This document shows positions 26,715 to 35,760 of a stretch of 64,000 nucleotides of DNA, piece after piece. The DNA is from a bacterium (GTDB lineage Bacteria; Oederibacteriota; JAAXVQ01; JAUVAV01), in assembly GCA_021108215.1 (NCBI GenBank), contig JAIORK010000049.1:186001-250000 (forward strand), given 5' to 3'. The position numbers and the translations under genes are program-made. Position 1 is the stretch's first letter, and the number at the start of each line of letters is the position of its first letter. A model generated the notes under the pieces. It did not search any database and was not told where the DNA came from. It was given only the letters and a program-made list of their open reading frames with translations.

Positions 26715-28007
26715 CTAAGCCTCCTTGGCCTTATCCGGCTCAGATGATTCGCCTTGCCCGGCACCTGCCACATCGTCTACCGGAGTGGGCAGACCTTGCT
26801 TATCACTGTTTTCCGGCCATTTCCCAGTAATAAAAATATCCATCAAATGCCAACCCTCTTCAATATGCAACCCGGTTGCTTTGGCTTGTTCTTCATCATA
26901 GCCGTTTTGGCCATGGGTTATTTCCCGGCCGGGTTGATAAATAATAAACGGTACAGATTCATTGGTGTGCGTCCGTACATCCAACGGTGTGGGATGATCG
27001 GGCATCACCATTACTTTATAGTCTTGCCGGCCTTCCAGACCCTTGAGAATCGTCCCAATAACTTTGACATCAAAATCTTCAATCGCTTTGACTTTCCCCT
27101 GCACGTCCCCATTGTGGCCGCATTCATCCGGCGCCTCAACATGCACAAAAACAAAATCATGTTTTTTCAACACCTTCAACGCAGCTTCCGCTTTGCCGAC
27201 ATAATTGGTATCCAAATACCCGGTAACACCGGAAACTTTAATTACCTCCAAACCGGCATACAATCCAATTCCTTTAATAAGATCAACTGCCGAAATAACC
27301 CCGCCGGTGAGATGATATTTATCCGTCATTGTCGGCATGTTCGGTTTTGTCCCCTGCCCCCACAGCCAAATCATATTCGCCGGTGGTTTACCGTCATGCC
27401 GTCTTTCGCGGTTCACTTCATGTCCTTCCAAAAGAAACCGGGAATCCTCCATCAGCCGGCTGACATCCTTTTGACCTGTGCCTTTAGGCATATGCTCCGT
27501 GATTTCCTTACCGCTAATATCATGCGGCGGGGTACAATTTATTTTTAAAGGACCACTGCGCCATACCAGCAGATGACGGTAGCTGGTGCCCAAGTAAAAT
27601 TTAATTTTGTCTGAACCTAATTTCTGTCCCAACATTTTAATCAACGGTTTTGCATCTTCCGTTGAAATATGTCCGCTGGAAAAATCTTCCATAATATTCT
27701 TTTTGATATTAACCAGATTGCAACGAAACGCAACATCTTTGGGCCCTAAATCAACGCCGATATTAGCAGCTTCCAAAGGGGCGCGGCCTGAGAAGTACTT
27801 CCGCGGATCATATCCCATCAGCACCAAATTTGCCACATCCGACCCCAACGGATACCCATCCACCAATGTATGCGTGGTCCCCAAGGTACCCTTTTGGGCA
27901 AGAAAATCCATATTCGGTGTCTTGGCTGCTTGCAGGGGTGTTTTCCCTCCCAAATCGGGATGCGGATGATCCGCCATGCCATCGCCAACTAATAGTATAT
28001 ACTTCAT
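26715..28007 (-). CDS. apgM: ApgM-type phosphoglycerate mutase / proposed homoserine kinase
   Basis: The 430-residue alkaline-phosphatase-superfamily protein has VGDGMADHPHPDLGG (metal-binding Asp), MGYDPRKYFSGRAPLEA, VHVEAPDECGHNGD and MPDHPTPLDVRTHT (metal-binding Asp/His). These fit the archaeal-type cofactor-independent phosphoglycerate mutase family. Members encoded in threonine operons belong to a subgroup proposed to act as homoserine kinase. Here it lies between thrC and lysC and no thrB is present in the window, so homoserine phosphorylation is the likelier role. That assignment is inference. Confidence 0.88.
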   Translation of the reverse strand: MKYILLVGDGMADHPHPDLGGKTPLQAAKTPNMDFLAQKGTLGTTHTLVDGYPLGSDVANLVLMGYDPRKYFSGRAPLEAANIGVDLGPKDVAFRCNLVNIKKNIMEDFSSGHISTEDAKPLIKMLGQKLGSDKIKFYLGTSYRHLLVWRSGPLKINCTPPHDISGKEITEHMPKGTGQKDVSRLMEDSRFLLEGHEVNRERRHDGKPPANMIWLWGQGTKPNMPTMTDKYHLTGGVISAVDLIKGIGLYAGLEVIKVSGVTGYLDTNYVGKAEAALKVLKKHDFVFVHVEAPDECGHNGDVQGKVKAIEDFDVKVIGTILKGLEGRQDYKVMVMPDHPTPLDVRTHTNESVPFIIYQPGREITHGQNGYDEEQAKATGLHIEEGWHLMDIFITGKWPENSDKQGLPTPVDDVAGAGQGESSEPDKAKEA

Positions 28008-28012
28008 AATAA

Positions 28013-29107
28013 TTACTTCCTCTTAATCGTTTTTTTCAAACCCATTAATTTTATAACCTCCGCCATTTTAGGTTTGCAGGTTTTAAACTGACTGGACTGA
28101 TCAATGGCCCGATCCGGATCCTTCAAACCATGTCCGGTTAAAATGCAAACCGCCACAGAATCCTGAGAAGCATTTTGCTTGAAATAGCCCGATTTGGCTA
28201 TTTTCATAAAACCGGCAACCGAGGCCGCTGAGGCAGGTTCACAGAAAACCCCTTCCACTCGGGCCAGATGCCGATAGGCAGCTAAAATCTGATTATCCGT
28301 AACCATACCAATCATACCCTTGGATTCATCCCTGGCTTCTTCCGCTGATTGCCATGAAGCTGGATTGCCGATTTTTATCGCAGTCGCGATGGTTATCGGA
28401 TCTTTGATGGGCTTGCCTTTTACGATGGGTGCCGACAATGCTGCCTGCCATCCCATCATACGGGGCAAACGTGAAATTCGACCGCTTCGCTTATATTCTT
28501 TATAGCCCTTCCAATACGCTGTGATATTACCCGCATTTCCCACCGGAATAAAATGAAAATCAGGGCCACGTCCGCCAAGTTGATCGACAATCTCAAAAGC
28601 ACTCGTTTTCTGACCTTCTATGCGATATGGATTTATTGAATTTACAAGAGTTACGTTGTGTTTTTCAGAAATTTCTTTAACAATGTCCAGGGCTTGGTCA
28701 AAATTTCCTTCAATTGCAATAACTTTCGCACCGTGCATCATAGCCTGGGCAAGCTTTCCCAATGCAATGGCACCTTTGGGCAAAACCACATAACAATCCA
28801 ATCCGGCACGCGCAGAATACGCAGCAGCAGAAGCTGAGGTATTTCCTGTTGAAGCACATATAACAGCTTTTGAGCCTGCTTCTTTGGCCTTAGAAATCGC
28901 CATAGTCATTCCCCGGTCTTTAAACGATCCGGTTGGATTTGCCCCTTCAAACTTCAAATACACTGCCATCCCTGTAACTTGCGATAATTTCCCCAACGAT
29001 GGTGCCGGCACAAGCGGTGTGTCCCCCTCATGTAGCGACACAATGGGTGTGTTACCTGTCACGGGTAAAAATCTTCTATATTTTGATATAAGTCCTCTAT
29101 TAATCAA
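28013..29107 (-). CDS. thrC: Threonine synthase
   Basis: The 364-residue PLP enzyme makes threonine from O-phosphohomoserine. It shows SLHEGDTPLVPAPSLG, the PLP-lysine segment NPTGSFKDRGMTMAISKA, STGNTSASAAAYSARAGL and IPVGNAGNITAYWKGYKEY. It starts with TTG and overlaps hom by 8 nt. The next gene downstream is apgM. Confidence 0.95.
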   Translation of the reverse strand: MINRGLISKYRRFLPVTGNTPIVSLHEGDTPLVPAPSLGKLSQVTGMAVYLKFEGANPTGSFKDRGMTMAISKAKEAGSKAVICASTGNTSASAAAYSARAGLDCYVVLPKGAIALGKLAQAMMHGAKVIAIEGNFDQALDIVKEISEKHNVTLVNSINPYRIEGQKTSAFEIVDQLGGRGPDFHFIPVGNAGNITAYWKGYKEYKRSGRISRLPRMMGWQAALSAPIVKGKPIKDPITIATAIKIGNPASWQSAEEARDESKGMIGMVTDNQILAAYRHLARVEGVFCEPASAASVAGFMKIAKSGYFKQNASQDSVAVCILTGHGLKDPDRAIDQSSQFKTCKPKMAEVIKLMGLKKTIKRK

Positions 29108-30419
29108 TGGTCTCTACCCTTATCTTAAGCGTTGGCTGAACAGAAAATGACAATTTATCAATCGTCTCCAAAGCATCACAAACATCCTTTTCCTTGGCCG
29201 TATGCGTCATAAAAACAATTGGAACGCTGTTTTCTTTATTCGTGTCCTTTTGAATGACCGATTCAATCGAAATACCCTTCTCACTTAAAATACCGGCAAT
29301 TTTAGCGATAACGCCAATTTCTTCTTTCACTGTAAACCGCAGATAGTATTGCGATTGAATTTCTGTAATCGGTTCAATAACGAGTTTCCCACTATTATTC
29401 TGAGGTAAATAATACACTGCCGGCACCTTATCCGCCACACCCATATGAATATTTCTGGCAATGAATATCACGTCCGACATCACTGCCGAGGCAGTCGGCA
29501 TCTCACCGGCACCTTTACCGTAAAACATTGTCGGCCCGACTGAATCCCCAATGACATAAATACCATTGTAAACCCCATGCACAGAAGCCAATAAATGTTT
29601 TTCCGGAATCAAGGTGGGATGTACCCGCACTTGAACTTTCCCATTTTCATCTTGCTTGGCAATTCCCAGAAGCTTTATCTCCTGTTCCAATTCCTCACGT
29701 GCATACAGAATATCCTGTGCCGTAAGCTCTGTGATCCCTTCCAAATAGACATCTTTGGGTTCAATCCGTTTCCCAAATGCCAGCGAGGCCAAAATAACCA
29801 ATTTATGCATGGTATCACCGCCGCCGACATCCAGTGTCGGATCAGCTTCAGCATAACCTTTTTCCTGCGCTGCTTGCAACACCTCATGATAATTATGCCC
29901 TTTTCCCATCTCAGTCAGGATATAATTCGCTGTTCCATTAATGATTCCGTAAATAGCCTTTACATGATTGGCCGCCAACCCATCATTCAACCCCTGCACC
30001 ACAGGAATACCGCCGCCCACTGCCGCCTCAAAATAAATAGCTGCTTTTGATTCCCGGGCGGTCTGCTGGAGCTCGTCCCAATGCTCTGAAAGTAATGCTT
30101 TATTGGCTGTCACAACATGCTTCCCGGCTTTCAAAGCCCTAAGCACAAATGTTTTTGCCGGTTCAATACCTCCGACCAGCTCAACAACAATATGGATATC
30201 CGGGTCATTAATGACATCATCCACCTGTGTGGTTAATAATTCCGGATCAACGCGAATCCCACGGTCGCGGGTAATATCCAAATCCACAATTTTTTTCAAT
30301 TTCAAATCAACACCAGCGCGTAATTTTAACAGATCAGGACTTTCAAGTAATATCTTGGTGACACCCGTACCGACCGTCCCCCAACCAAGCAAGCCTACAT
30401 TGATTGATTGCGTCATCAT
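29100..30419 (-). CDS. hom: Homoserine dehydrogenase
   Basis: The 439-residue enzyme reduces aspartate semialdehyde to homoserine. It shows the NAD(P) site VGLLGWGTVGTGV, VVTANKALLSEHW, the FEAAVGGGIPVVQGL signature and a C-terminal ACT domain (GVIAKIAGILSEKGISIESV) for probable threonine feedback. It is first in the hom-thrC-apgM-lysC operon, behind a strong sigma-70-type promoter and an AAGGAG ribosome site. Confidence 0.95.
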   Translation of the reverse strand: MMTQSINVGLLGWGTVGTGVTKILLESPDLLKLRAGVDLKLKKIVDLDITRDRGIRVDPELLTTQVDDVINDPDIHIVVELVGGIEPAKTFVLRALKAGKHVVTANKALLSEHWDELQQTARESKAAIYFEAAVGGGIPVVQGLNDGLAANHVKAIYGIINGTANYILTEMGKGHNYHEVLQAAQEKGYAEADPTLDVGGGDTMHKLVILASLAFGKRIEPKDVYLEGITELTAQDILYAREELEQEIKLLGIAKQDENGKVQVRVHPTLIPEKHLLASVHGVYNGIYVIGDSVGPTMFYGKGAGEMPTASAVMSDVIFIARNIHMGVADKVPAVYYLPQNNSGKLVIEPITEIQSQYYLRFTVKEEIGVIAKIAGILSEKGISIESVIQKDTNKENSVPIVFMTHTAKEKDVCDALETIDKLSFSVQPTLKIRVETID

Positions 30420-30461
30420 TTAAAAACAGCTCCTTCCCAGAGTACCAAATTCAATCCCGGC

Positions 30462-30491
30462 ATTATACTGATGTCCATAACGACCTGTCAA
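30462..30491 (-). promoter_or_regulatory. Sigma-70-type promoter of the hom operon
   Basis: On the minus strand TTGACA (30486-30491) and TATAAT (30462-30467) are both perfect, with an 18-nt spacer. The leader to the hom start is only about 35-40 nt, so no leader-peptide attenuator fits. Confidence 0.8.
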
Positions 30492-30547
30492 GTGCCAAGT
30501 CCTGCCAACTTTACATTTTTTCCTTTGTTTTAAGGGTCTTTTGGGTT

Positions 30548-30595
30548 ATCAACAAAACCGGCAACCATCACGTGATGATTGCCGGTTTTGTTGAT
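30548..30595 (-). terminator. Long terminator-like hairpin between the TolC-like gene and hom
   Basis: Two perfect 17-bp arms flank a loop that is itself nearly palindromic (atcacgtgat). It begins 30 nt after the TolC-like gene's stop. In the direction of transcription no T-run follows the stem, so it may act as an mRNA-stabilising end or a factor-assisted terminator rather than an intrinsic one. Confidence 0.55.
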
Positions 30596-30625
30596 AAAAA
30601 AAACGATAGGATAAAATTCCAGCCG

Positions 30626-32515
30626 CTATTTTGATAAACCCATTGCTTTAAACAACCCGGAAATAGAGGTATAGTAATCCGCCAATGCCTGAACATAATT
30701 AACCCGTTCTTCGCCCAACTGAAGCTCAGAGGTCAAAACCTGCGAAAGTGGAATTTCATTCATCATCTGCTTGGCACGATTGATCTCCAAATCCTTTTCC
30801 CGAAATTTAATTTTTGATAAAGATGCCGTGACCATGGTCATGGCCTTTTGATAATTAAAGTAATTCTCTTCAACCTCATTGGCAACATTGCCGCGCAGCT
30901 CAATAAGATCAGCTTCGGAGGTCGCTTTTTCCACCCGGCTTTTGGCCAGATTGGAAAAATTCTCCAGTTTATCAAACAATCCCATGGTAACACTTTGCGT
31001 TTTGGAATCCTTGGTATTATCCTGCTGACCAAACTCCGTGGGAACACTCTTCTTGTTCTCCCATGAATATTGCGCTGAATTGGCTCCCAGAATCCAGGAT
31101 AATTGGAGTTTCATCGACCATTCATCACTGAGTTCAAGGCCTTCCCCTTTTTGGCTCTGACCGTTTTTTCCCACCTGACCAACAAACTCCAGTTTCGGCA
31201 TATCCTCTGCCATGGATATCTTGATACCGTATAGATCCGCCAGCGTCGTGTACTCATTCACCGCAAGATCCGGCCGGTTCTTAAAACTCAGACCAAGGCA
31301 CTCATCAAGTGAATAATTAAAATCAAAATCAGTGAATGTCAATACTGCATTAATCTGAATGCCGATCGAAGCGTCTACATTGCAGGCCTGACGCAATTCC
31401 AGTTCAGACAATGCAATATCCTGCTGAGAGGAAAGCAGCTGATAATAGGTCTGGTCCGTCTGTGATTGAACATTCAAAAATTCCTGATAGGAATTAAGTC
31501 CTTGCCGGTATGCTTCACGGGAAAATGAAAGCGCAGACTCGGCGGCTTTTGATAAATCAGCCTGAATTTCAAAAACCATCTGAGTTTTTACCAATTCATA
31601 ATAAGCTTTTTCCACTTTGTAGATGGTTTCCTGTCTGGCTTGTTCATGTTTTTTCTTAGCAACCACCAAATTGGTCTTATTTTGCTTCAATTCATAGATA
31701 AGTTTTCCGCCATTAAATATAATTTGTGTTGTTTCCAGACCATATTTCAAACCGGAAAAATCATCGTCGCCGCCTTCGCCGCCTTCACCGCCTGAACTGC
31801 CTTCCTGTTTTTCCCAATTCGCTTTGACGGCCGGCAAAAATTCCCTTTCCGATTCAAGCACTTTGTATCTTTCATACTCATGTTCCCGCAGTGCCACCTG
31901 CACACGCGGATCATTCAGAAGCGCGACACGTTTACAATCTTCCAAATTAGTCAAAATTGTCGGAATTTTCTGCGATTCCTCCCAGGCACTTTCTATTTCC
32001 TCAAGCTCCGCCAAGTCTTCGTCAGCATATTCATCTTCCCAATACTCATCCTCGTATTCCTCAACAACCTCTTCATAGTCATCCTCATACTCTTCATCCT
32101 CCCCGCCACTATCTTCTTCAAGTTCACCCAATTCACCGGTTTCAATTTCAAATTCTTCTTCCTCTTCAATAACTGCCGGCAACAATTCCTCATCAGATAA
32201 TTGTTCACCTTCCAATATTTCTTCTTCAAACTCCGGTTCCGGAAAATACTCTTCAGCACCCTGCTCGATGTCCTCAGTCGATTCAGTTGGCACCTCGCCT
32301 TCACCAACATCGTCTTCCACCACCACTTCTTCATACTCAAATTCTTCGCCTTCCGGCGCGAATTCAGCCCAATCTTCTTCATCCTGGTCTTCATAAATAA
32401 CTTCGTATTCTTCCTGATCATCCGCTTCCTGTGCCGGACTCTGAACAGGTTGCAGCATGATACCGCCCAAAACGACCATCATGATCAAGAGAAATAACTT
32501 ATACTTCTTCCACAT
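30626..32515 (-). CDS. TolC-family outer membrane efflux protein with hyperacidic N-terminal segment
   Basis: Signal peptide (KLFLLIMMVVLGGIMLQPVQSPAQ), then about 160 residues (30-190) rich in Glu and Asp with scattered Tyr and Trp, then the TolC/OEP repeat pair (CKRVALLNDPRVQVALREHE ... DECLGLSFKNRPDLAVNEY) with long helices. TolC proteins form the outer-membrane exit duct of tripartite pumps. Start at 32515 chosen because AGGGAG lies 8 nt upstream. It is last in the operon adaptor-RND-RND-TolC. The acidic segment is not part of the normal family fold; it could bind cations or be a natively disordered spacer. Confidence 0.9.
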   Translation of the reverse strand: MWKKYKLFLLIMMVVLGGIMLQPVQSPAQEADDQEEYEVIYEDQDEEDWAEFAPEGEEFEYEEVVVEDDVGEGEVPTESTEDIEQGAEEYFPEPEFEEEILEGEQLSDEELLPAVIEEEEEFEIETGELGELEEDSGGEDEEYEDDYEEVVEEYEDEYWEDEYADEDLAELEEIESAWEESQKIPTILTNLEDCKRVALLNDPRVQVALREHEYERYKVLESEREFLPAVKANWEKQEGSSGGEGGEGGDDDFSGLKYGLETTQIIFNGGKLIYELKQNKTNLVVAKKKHEQARQETIYKVEKAYYELVKTQMVFEIQADLSKAAESALSFSREAYRQGLNSYQEFLNVQSQTDQTYYQLLSSQQDIALSELELRQACNVDASIGIQINAVLTFTDFDFNYSLDECLGLSFKNRPDLAVNEYTTLADLYGIKISMAEDMPKLEFVGQVGKNGQSQKGEGLELSDEWSMKLQLSWILGANSAQYSWENKKSVPTEFGQQDNTKDSKTQSVTMGLFDKLENFSNLAKSRVEKATSEADLIELRGNVANEVEENYFNYQKAMTMVTASLSKIKFREKDLEINRAKQMMNEIPLSQVLTSELQLGEERVNYVQALADYYTSISGLFKAMGLSK

Positions 32516-32653
32516 AATCTTCTCCCTATAAAGGATAGTTAAATTTCCCCGCTTCAAAAACTGAAAAACCGCTATAAGCTGTTACAAATTATACTTGCCA
32601 TCCCGCTGCCTTCCCGGCTTCCCAGCCAAAATGCAATGGGTTTCTTATTCAGT

Positions 32654-32670
32654 TTCCCCGCACCGGGGAA
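32654..32670 (-). terminator. Small GC-rich hairpin after the RND gene
   Basis: Seven-bp arms (ttccccg/cggggaa) flank a 3-nt loop, 15 nt past the stop of the RND fragment. No T-run follows. The same ttccccg string recurs in other gaps of the window, so it may belong to a dispersed repeat family rather than be a dedicated terminator. Confidence 0.35.
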
Positions 32671-32685
32671 TTCGCGGTTAACCTA

Positions 32686-33438
32686 TTAAACCGATTCTTC
32701 CTGTGTTGGTTGCACACGCGGCGCACCAAATAATTTTCGGCTGATCCATGCAAGTACTTTTTGAGAGCTGGATTTAATGTCTTCAAAAATCACATAGACA
32801 CAAGGAATGAATAGTAAGGTTAATACCGTACTGGTAATCAATCCACCCACTACCGTGATTGCCAGGGGCGACCATAAATTCGAGCCCTCGCTGCGATCAA
32901 GTGCCATGGGCAGCAATCCCAACACTGCGGTTGAAACTGTCATGAAGATCGGTCGCAGACGGCTTTGCGAAGCCGCTAGAATCGCGCTAAACATACGTTT
33001 TCCCCGGGATACCAGCAGATTAATCGTATCCACCAAAATAATCGCCGGATTGACCACCATGCCGGCTAACATCAGCATACCAATAAAAACCCCCACACTT
33101 TTCGGCTTGCCGGTAATGTATAGAGCAACGACCACCCCAATAATCGCCATGACCACGGAAAACATAATAATAAACGGTTGGTAATAAGATTCAAAAAAAG
33201 CGGCCAATACCATATACACCAATATGACGGTAAGAATCACCGCCAGACTTAACTGCCGGGCACTCTCGATCATTTTATCGTAGTTACCGCCAAAACGGTA
33301 ATAATAACCCTTGGGAAAATCGATCCCGGTTAAAGCGTCACGGACTTTTTCAACTGCCGAACCAAGATCCGTTGATACACTGGCTGAAGTCTGAATCATG
33401 CGTGATTTGTTTTTACGCCATATTTCCGACGGACCCAA
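32686..33438 (-). CDS. RND efflux pump, C-terminal part (after frameshift)
   Basis: The 250-residue frame begins with LGPSEIWRKNKSRMIQTSAS, a segment that in RND pumps lies inside the second periplasmic domain. It continues through the last membrane helices (LSLAVILTVILVYMVLAAFF, GMLMLAGMVVNPAIILVDTINLL, RLRPIFMTVSTAVLGLLPMAL). It has no proper N-terminus and overlaps the preceding frame by 43 nt in another phase. Read together with 33396-35759 it rebuilds one full-length RND protein, so this is the downstream half of a frameshifted gene. Independent translation from the TTG at 33438 seems unlikely. Confidence 0.8.
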   Translation of the reverse strand: MGPSEIWRKNKSRMIQTSASVSTDLGSAVEKVRDALTGIDFPKGYYYRFGGNYDKMIESARQLSLAVILTVILVYMVLAAFFESYYQPFIIMFSVVMAIIGVVVALYITGKPKSVGVFIGMLMLAGMVVNPAIILVDTINLLVSRGKRMFSAILAASQSRLRPIFMTVSTAVLGLLPMALDRSEGSNLWSPLAITVVGGLITSTVLTLLFIPCVYVIFEDIKSSSQKVLAWISRKLFGAPRVQPTQEESV

Positions 33439-35759
33439 ACCGGCGTAAGGTAAACTTGATCACCGTTGGGTGCCGTAACCGTCAATTTGTTAATATCATC
33501 AAGCGTCTTGCGGAATTTCTCCTGCAAACGTACGATGGTCTCAATCTCAATTCCGGCATTCGTGTGAAAATCAGTCCCGATAACCCCACGCATTTGCGTA
33601 TTGATTTCTTCCGCCATGGTCTTGACATTTATATCAAACTGCGCCGCTTTGGCTTTGTCCACATGGAAACGCATTTCAGGACGCCCTTCTTTCATCCGAA
33701 TACGGACATCTGTCATGCCTGGCAGGGTCTCCAGCTTGTTCGCAATCGAGATCGCAAGCTGTTTCAATATGACGTAATCATATCCAAATAAATCCAGCAC
33801 CAACGTCTTCGTGCCCACTTCCTGTTTTTCTTCAAAATAAACGTAGGCAGGTCTAAACTGGACCAATTGAGGACGCAGATCATCCAAAATTTCTTTGGTA
33901 GACCGTTTACGCTGATAGGCAGGTTTGAATTCAACATGGATTTCCGAACGGTTTTGTTCCACCAATGAAGATAAATTTTTCACTTCCGGAACTTTTGCCA
34001 GGAACCGTTCCACCCGTTTAACAATATCATTGGAAATATCCAGTTTGGTACCGGCCGGCAGTGTCAAATTCACAGTCACCTTATTTTGCTCCACACTCCC
34101 CATGAATTCCGATCCCAGCTTGGTGTTTAAGTAAACCGCCAGACCGAGCAAAATCAGGAGAACCAGGGAAAAAAGATACCGATAACGGATGGCCAGGGTA
34201 AGCAGCCGGCGATAAATCCCTGCGAAAGTTTTCCCCAAAGGAACCCGTGCGCCCTCCACCCATTTTTTCTCTTCCACCTTGACCTCTTTCAGCATTCGGC
34301 TGGCCATAACCGGCAGCAATGTCTGGGCAACAAACAGTGATGCCGTGAGCGAAAAAATAACTGTCATGGCCAGTCCTTCATACAGCATGCGAATTTCCTT
34401 ATTCACAAAAATAATCGGAATAAAAACCACTACTGTCGTAATCGTGGATGCAATAATGGCAAAACCTACTTCTTCACTGCCAACCACTGCAGCTTCGCGT
34501 ACCGGCATGCCCTCCTGGTTTTTCTTAAAAATATTATCTAAAACAACAATACTGGCATCCACCAGACTTCCCGAAGCCAGTGCCAATCCGGAAAGCGTCA
34601 TGGTGTTGAGGGTGATATCCAAAAAATACATAGCTGTAAAAGTTGCAATAATTGCTAAAGGAATCGAGAGTGCAATAATCAACGGGCTGCGTAAATTCCG
34701 CAAAGTAATGACCAATATAAGCGAAGCCAATATCGCACCGCTAAACAAAGCACTTTTCACGGTTGATATGGCCGTTTTAATGCTGACTGATTGATCCATC
34801 ACGGTTACAAAACGGATCCCTTTTTTCATTTTTGGTTTCATTTCTTCCAGTGATTTTTTAATCCCTTCGCAGACCTCGATGGTATTGGCCTGACGCTCTT
34901 TATGCACATAGATCGAGACCGTGGGCGCGGTATCATAACGCGCATAGCCGGCAGCTTCCAGGAAGGAATCCCTTACGCTGGCCACATCTCCGACTCTAAT
35001 AATCATGCCTTCCGGAGAGGCTGCCAGACCTATTTTTTTAATACCTTCCACGGTTTTAAACTGACCAATCGCCCGCACCAAATAACGGTAATCACCTTTT
35101 TCATAGTTTCCCGCCAACAAGTTCACATTGTTGTCATGCAGTACTTTTACAATATGTTCAATGGAAAGACCGTATGATTGCAAGCGGCTCTGATTTATCT
35201 CGCATAATATTTTACGCTCCCGTCCACCGGAAACTTCTACATTGGAAACACCCGCCACCCGGTTCAAGGGCTCTTTAAGCTCCTTATCCGCCACTTCCCG
35301 CATATACTCCGTCGGAATGGTTTCCGAGAGCATGGCCACAATCATAACCGGCGCATCCGCCACATCATATTTTCCCAAAATCGGTTTGCGAATGCCTTTG
35401 GGAAGTTTATTACGAACTTTGGAAAATTTTTCCCGAACTTCCAACGCAGCAAAATTCATATCAATCCCGGGTTCAAATTCCAGGATCGTCTCGGATTTTC
35501 CATCCTCGGACGAAGATTCAATATTTTTCAGATGGGCGCAGGTGGAAACGGATTCTTCCACTTTCTTGGTCACCATATTTTCAACTTCGGTGGGCGGAAC
35601 GCCCGGATAACTGATATTGATGGTCACAACCGGATAACTTGTATTGGGCATTAATTCAACCGGTAGCTGTGACAATGAAACAGCACCCAAAATACTGATG
35701 CCGGTAAAAATCATAATAATCGTAACCGGTTTTTTAATAAAATATGCCGGTAATCCCAT
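33396..35759 (-). CDS. RND efflux pump inner-membrane protein, N-terminal part (frameshifted)
   Basis: This 787-residue frame contains the first membrane helix, the first periplasmic domain (LSQLPVELMPNTSYPVVTINISYPGV), helices 2-6 (TLSGLALASGSLVDASIVVLDNIF) and part of the second periplasmic domain, ending after NGDQVYLT with an unrelated short tail. RND pumps are normally about 1,020-1,070 residues; the missing ~250 are in another frame at 32686-33438. GGAGG lies 9 nt before the start, 1 nt after the previous RND gene. Two RND genes in tandem recall MdtBC-type heteromeric pumps. Confidence 0.85.
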   Translation of the reverse strand: MGLPAYFIKKPVTIIMIFTGISILGAVSLSQLPVELMPNTSYPVVTINISYPGVPPTEVENMVTKKVEESVSTCAHLKNIESSSEDGKSETILEFEPGIDMNFAALEVREKFSKVRNKLPKGIRKPILGKYDVADAPVMIVAMLSETIPTEYMREVADKELKEPLNRVAGVSNVEVSGGRERKILCEINQSRLQSYGLSIEHIVKVLHDNNVNLLAGNYEKGDYRYLVRAIGQFKTVEGIKKIGLAASPEGMIIRVGDVASVRDSFLEAAGYARYDTAPTVSIYVHKERQANTIEVCEGIKKSLEEMKPKMKKGIRFVTVMDQSVSIKTAISTVKSALFSGAILASLILVITLRNLRSPLIIALSIPLAIIATFTAMYFLDITLNTMTLSGLALASGSLVDASIVVLDNIFKKNQEGMPVREAAVVGSEEVGFAIIASTITTVVVFIPIIFVNKEIRMLYEGLAMTVIFSLTASLFVAQTLLPVMASRMLKEVKVEEKKWVEGARVPLGKTFAGIYRRLLTLAIRYRYLFSLVLLILLGLAVYLNTKLGSEFMGSVEQNKVTVNLTLPAGTKLDISNDIVKRVERFLAKVPEVKNLSSLVEQNRSEIHVEFKPAYQRKRSTKEILDDLRPQLVQFRPAYVYFEEKQEVGTKTLVLDLFGYDYVILKQLAISIANKLETLPGMTDVRIRMKEGRPEMRFHVDKAKAAQFDINVKTMAEEINTQMRGVIGTDFHTNAGIEIETIVRLQEKFRKTLDDINKLTVTAPNGDQVYLTPVWVRRKYGVKTNHA

Positions 35760-35760
35760 A

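Noticed and set aside
26754-27548. Plus-strand frame of 264 codons
   Set aside because: Antisense to apgM, whose motifs are unmistakable.
30548-30595. Intrinsic (rho-independent) terminator in the strict sense
   Set aside because: The hairpin is strong but no T-run follows in the direction of transcription; kept only as terminator-like.
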